From Manduca sexta (lineage: Eukaryota > Arthropoda > Insecta > Lepidoptera > Sphingidae), in assembly GCF_014839805.1 (NCBI RefSeq), contig NC_051117.1, positions 2,108,001-2,172,000 of the forward strand: DNA of 64,000 nt. The letters run 5' to 3'. The notes under the pieces were generated by a model. It worked only from the letters and a program-made list of their open reading frames with translations, made no database searches and was not told where the DNA came from. Made by a program: the position numbers and the translations under genes. Of this stretch, positions 63,851 to 64,000 are shown piece by piece (position 1 is the stretch's first letter; every line of letters starts with the position of its first letter).

Positions 63851-64000
63851 AATATAATACTGCCTAAAAACTATGGAGGGTAGAGGTAAGGAGCACCGTT
63901 CCAGTGTATCAAAAAGTGTCCATCAAAACAGGGAAAATAAGGGTGGCGCTGCGATCGCATATGGTAAAATGTTAATGAAAAAATTGAATGAAGAATTTCA

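Overview
The window looks like AT-rich, gene-poor nuclear DNA from a moth or butterfly (Lepidoptera). I infer this from the dispersed repeats, which resemble lepidopteran families I recognise: tRNA-headed SINEs, small Helitrons ending in CTAG before T, LINE tails with a 'cctatgtccagcagtggac'-like motif, and foldback elements. I find no convincing host protein gene, no true tRNA or rRNA gene and no CRISPR array. Most open reading frames are short chance frames or lie inside repeats. The window probably sits in intergenic DNA or a very large intron.

Repeat families are lettered here because I cannot run a database search. A: about 250 bp, A-rich tail, 12 copies. B: two copies. C: tRNA-derived SINE, 12 copies. 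D: SINE with a C-like head and a different body. E: about 290 bp, about 11 copies. F, J, Q, X: LINE 3' tails. G: foldback element with long inverted arms. I: second tRNA-derived SINE. K: LTR-like, three copies. L and M: TIR elements (MITEs). Hel-1, Hel-2, Hel-3: nonautonomous Helitrons. W: unclassified, three copies.

Layout. 1-9 kb: A interrupted by B, then copies of W, C, G, I, E and J. 9-11.2 kb: Hel-1, a Q tail, Hel-3 and MITE L1. 13-20 kb: E, C, MITE L2, three tandem duplications, B2, and a C SINE inserted in W. 21.8-23.9 kb: a 114-bp tandem duplication and the best coding remnant, a 5'-truncated R1-like LINE (RNase H plus zinc motif) inserted in an A copy with a 15-bp target duplication. 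24-31 kb: Helitron and LINE fragments, including a LINE C-terminus at 27.9-28.5 kb. 31-33.4 kb and 47.2-50.4 kb: the longest stretches without recognisable repeats. 33-47 kb: dense A, D, E, G, I, K and M. 50-64 kb: Hel-2, K2, K3, C, E, A, two inverted-repeat elements and one speculative exon-like segment.

The only clear protein domains belong to retrotransposons. The most useful content is the insertion history: nested insertions with readable target duplications, two TA-flanked MITE copies, exact Helitron A|T junctions, a perfect 16-bp inverted duplication, and a cluster of three LTR-like copies. I found no new multi-gene system.
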